This document shows, one piece after another, positions 63,864 to 64,000 of a DNA stretch of 64,000 bases (positions are counted from its first letter, which is position 1; every line of letters begins with the position of its first letter). The stretch covers positions 102,168 to 166,167 of the forward strand of contig JACRPQ010000017.1 in the NCBI GenBank assembly GCA_016223135.1, in the 5' to 3' direction. The position numbers were made by a program, and so were the translations under genes. The notes under the pieces were generated by a model. That model saw only the letters and a list, made by a program, of their open reading frames with translations, made no database searches and was not told the DNA's origin. This stretch comes from Chloroflexota bacterium (lineage in GTDB: Bacteria > Chloroflexota > Anaerolineae > Anaerolineales > Villigracilaceae).

Positions 63864-64000
63864 GTTGTAAGACCTGTTAAACTCGTACCCGTTCGAGAAT
63901 CTGGAAAAGTTGTAACAGGTTTGCACATTAACAATTTCATATCATAGATGCTGTCCCATAATCAGTGTGGGTCGTTTTCGCCACTGGAGCAGGAGGAGCG

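Noticed and set aside
62786-63940. 384-aa minus-strand ORF overlapping the flippase-like gene
   Set aside because: Alternative frame of the same strand; R/P/G-rich; its N-terminal 'TCLPVYVSTCLPVYV' is just the translated octad array.

Overview
A gene-dense, moderately GC-rich bacterial chromosomal window whose gene content (DUF2298/'Chlor_Arch_YYY' membrane proteins, a TadA/CpaF ATPase, V4R proteins, many GT39 proteins) suggests Chloroflexota, probably Anaerolineae (inference). Most genes lie on the minus strand. Main blocks: (i) a collinear minus-strand purine/carbamoyl catabolic locus: SsnA-like deaminase, cupin, adenine deaminase, GntR regulator, YgeY-like hydrolase, YgeW-like carbamoyltransferase, carbamate kinase (~5.8-13.9 kb); (ii) two overlapping V4R-domain paralogs, GNAT and TPR/HTH genes, then a lone CpaF/TadA ATPase, a CpaE-like protein, and a response regulator with two histidine kinases (~15.8-25.5 kb); (iii) a parA/parB/jag/yidC/yidD/rnpA/rpmH replication-origin-type cluster without adjacent dnaA and with an inserted PQQ beta-propeller lipoprotein (~27-33.6 kb); (iv) TrkA pair plus two KimA-like transporters; (v) GT39/DUF2298 giant membrane proteins and polysaccharide/lipid genes (~45-63.8 kb). 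The strongest unexplained signal is non-coding: a set of degenerate short tandem repeats with 7-, 8- and 15-bp units. They fill intergenic gaps, abut start codons, supply stop codons, and sit in-frame in loops of membrane proteins as PITNYQL-type peptides. They occur with at least two dispersed palindromic families (one also in-frame inside CDSs) and two solitary MITE-like inverted-repeat elements. No tRNA, rRNA, CRISPR array or transposase was recognised.
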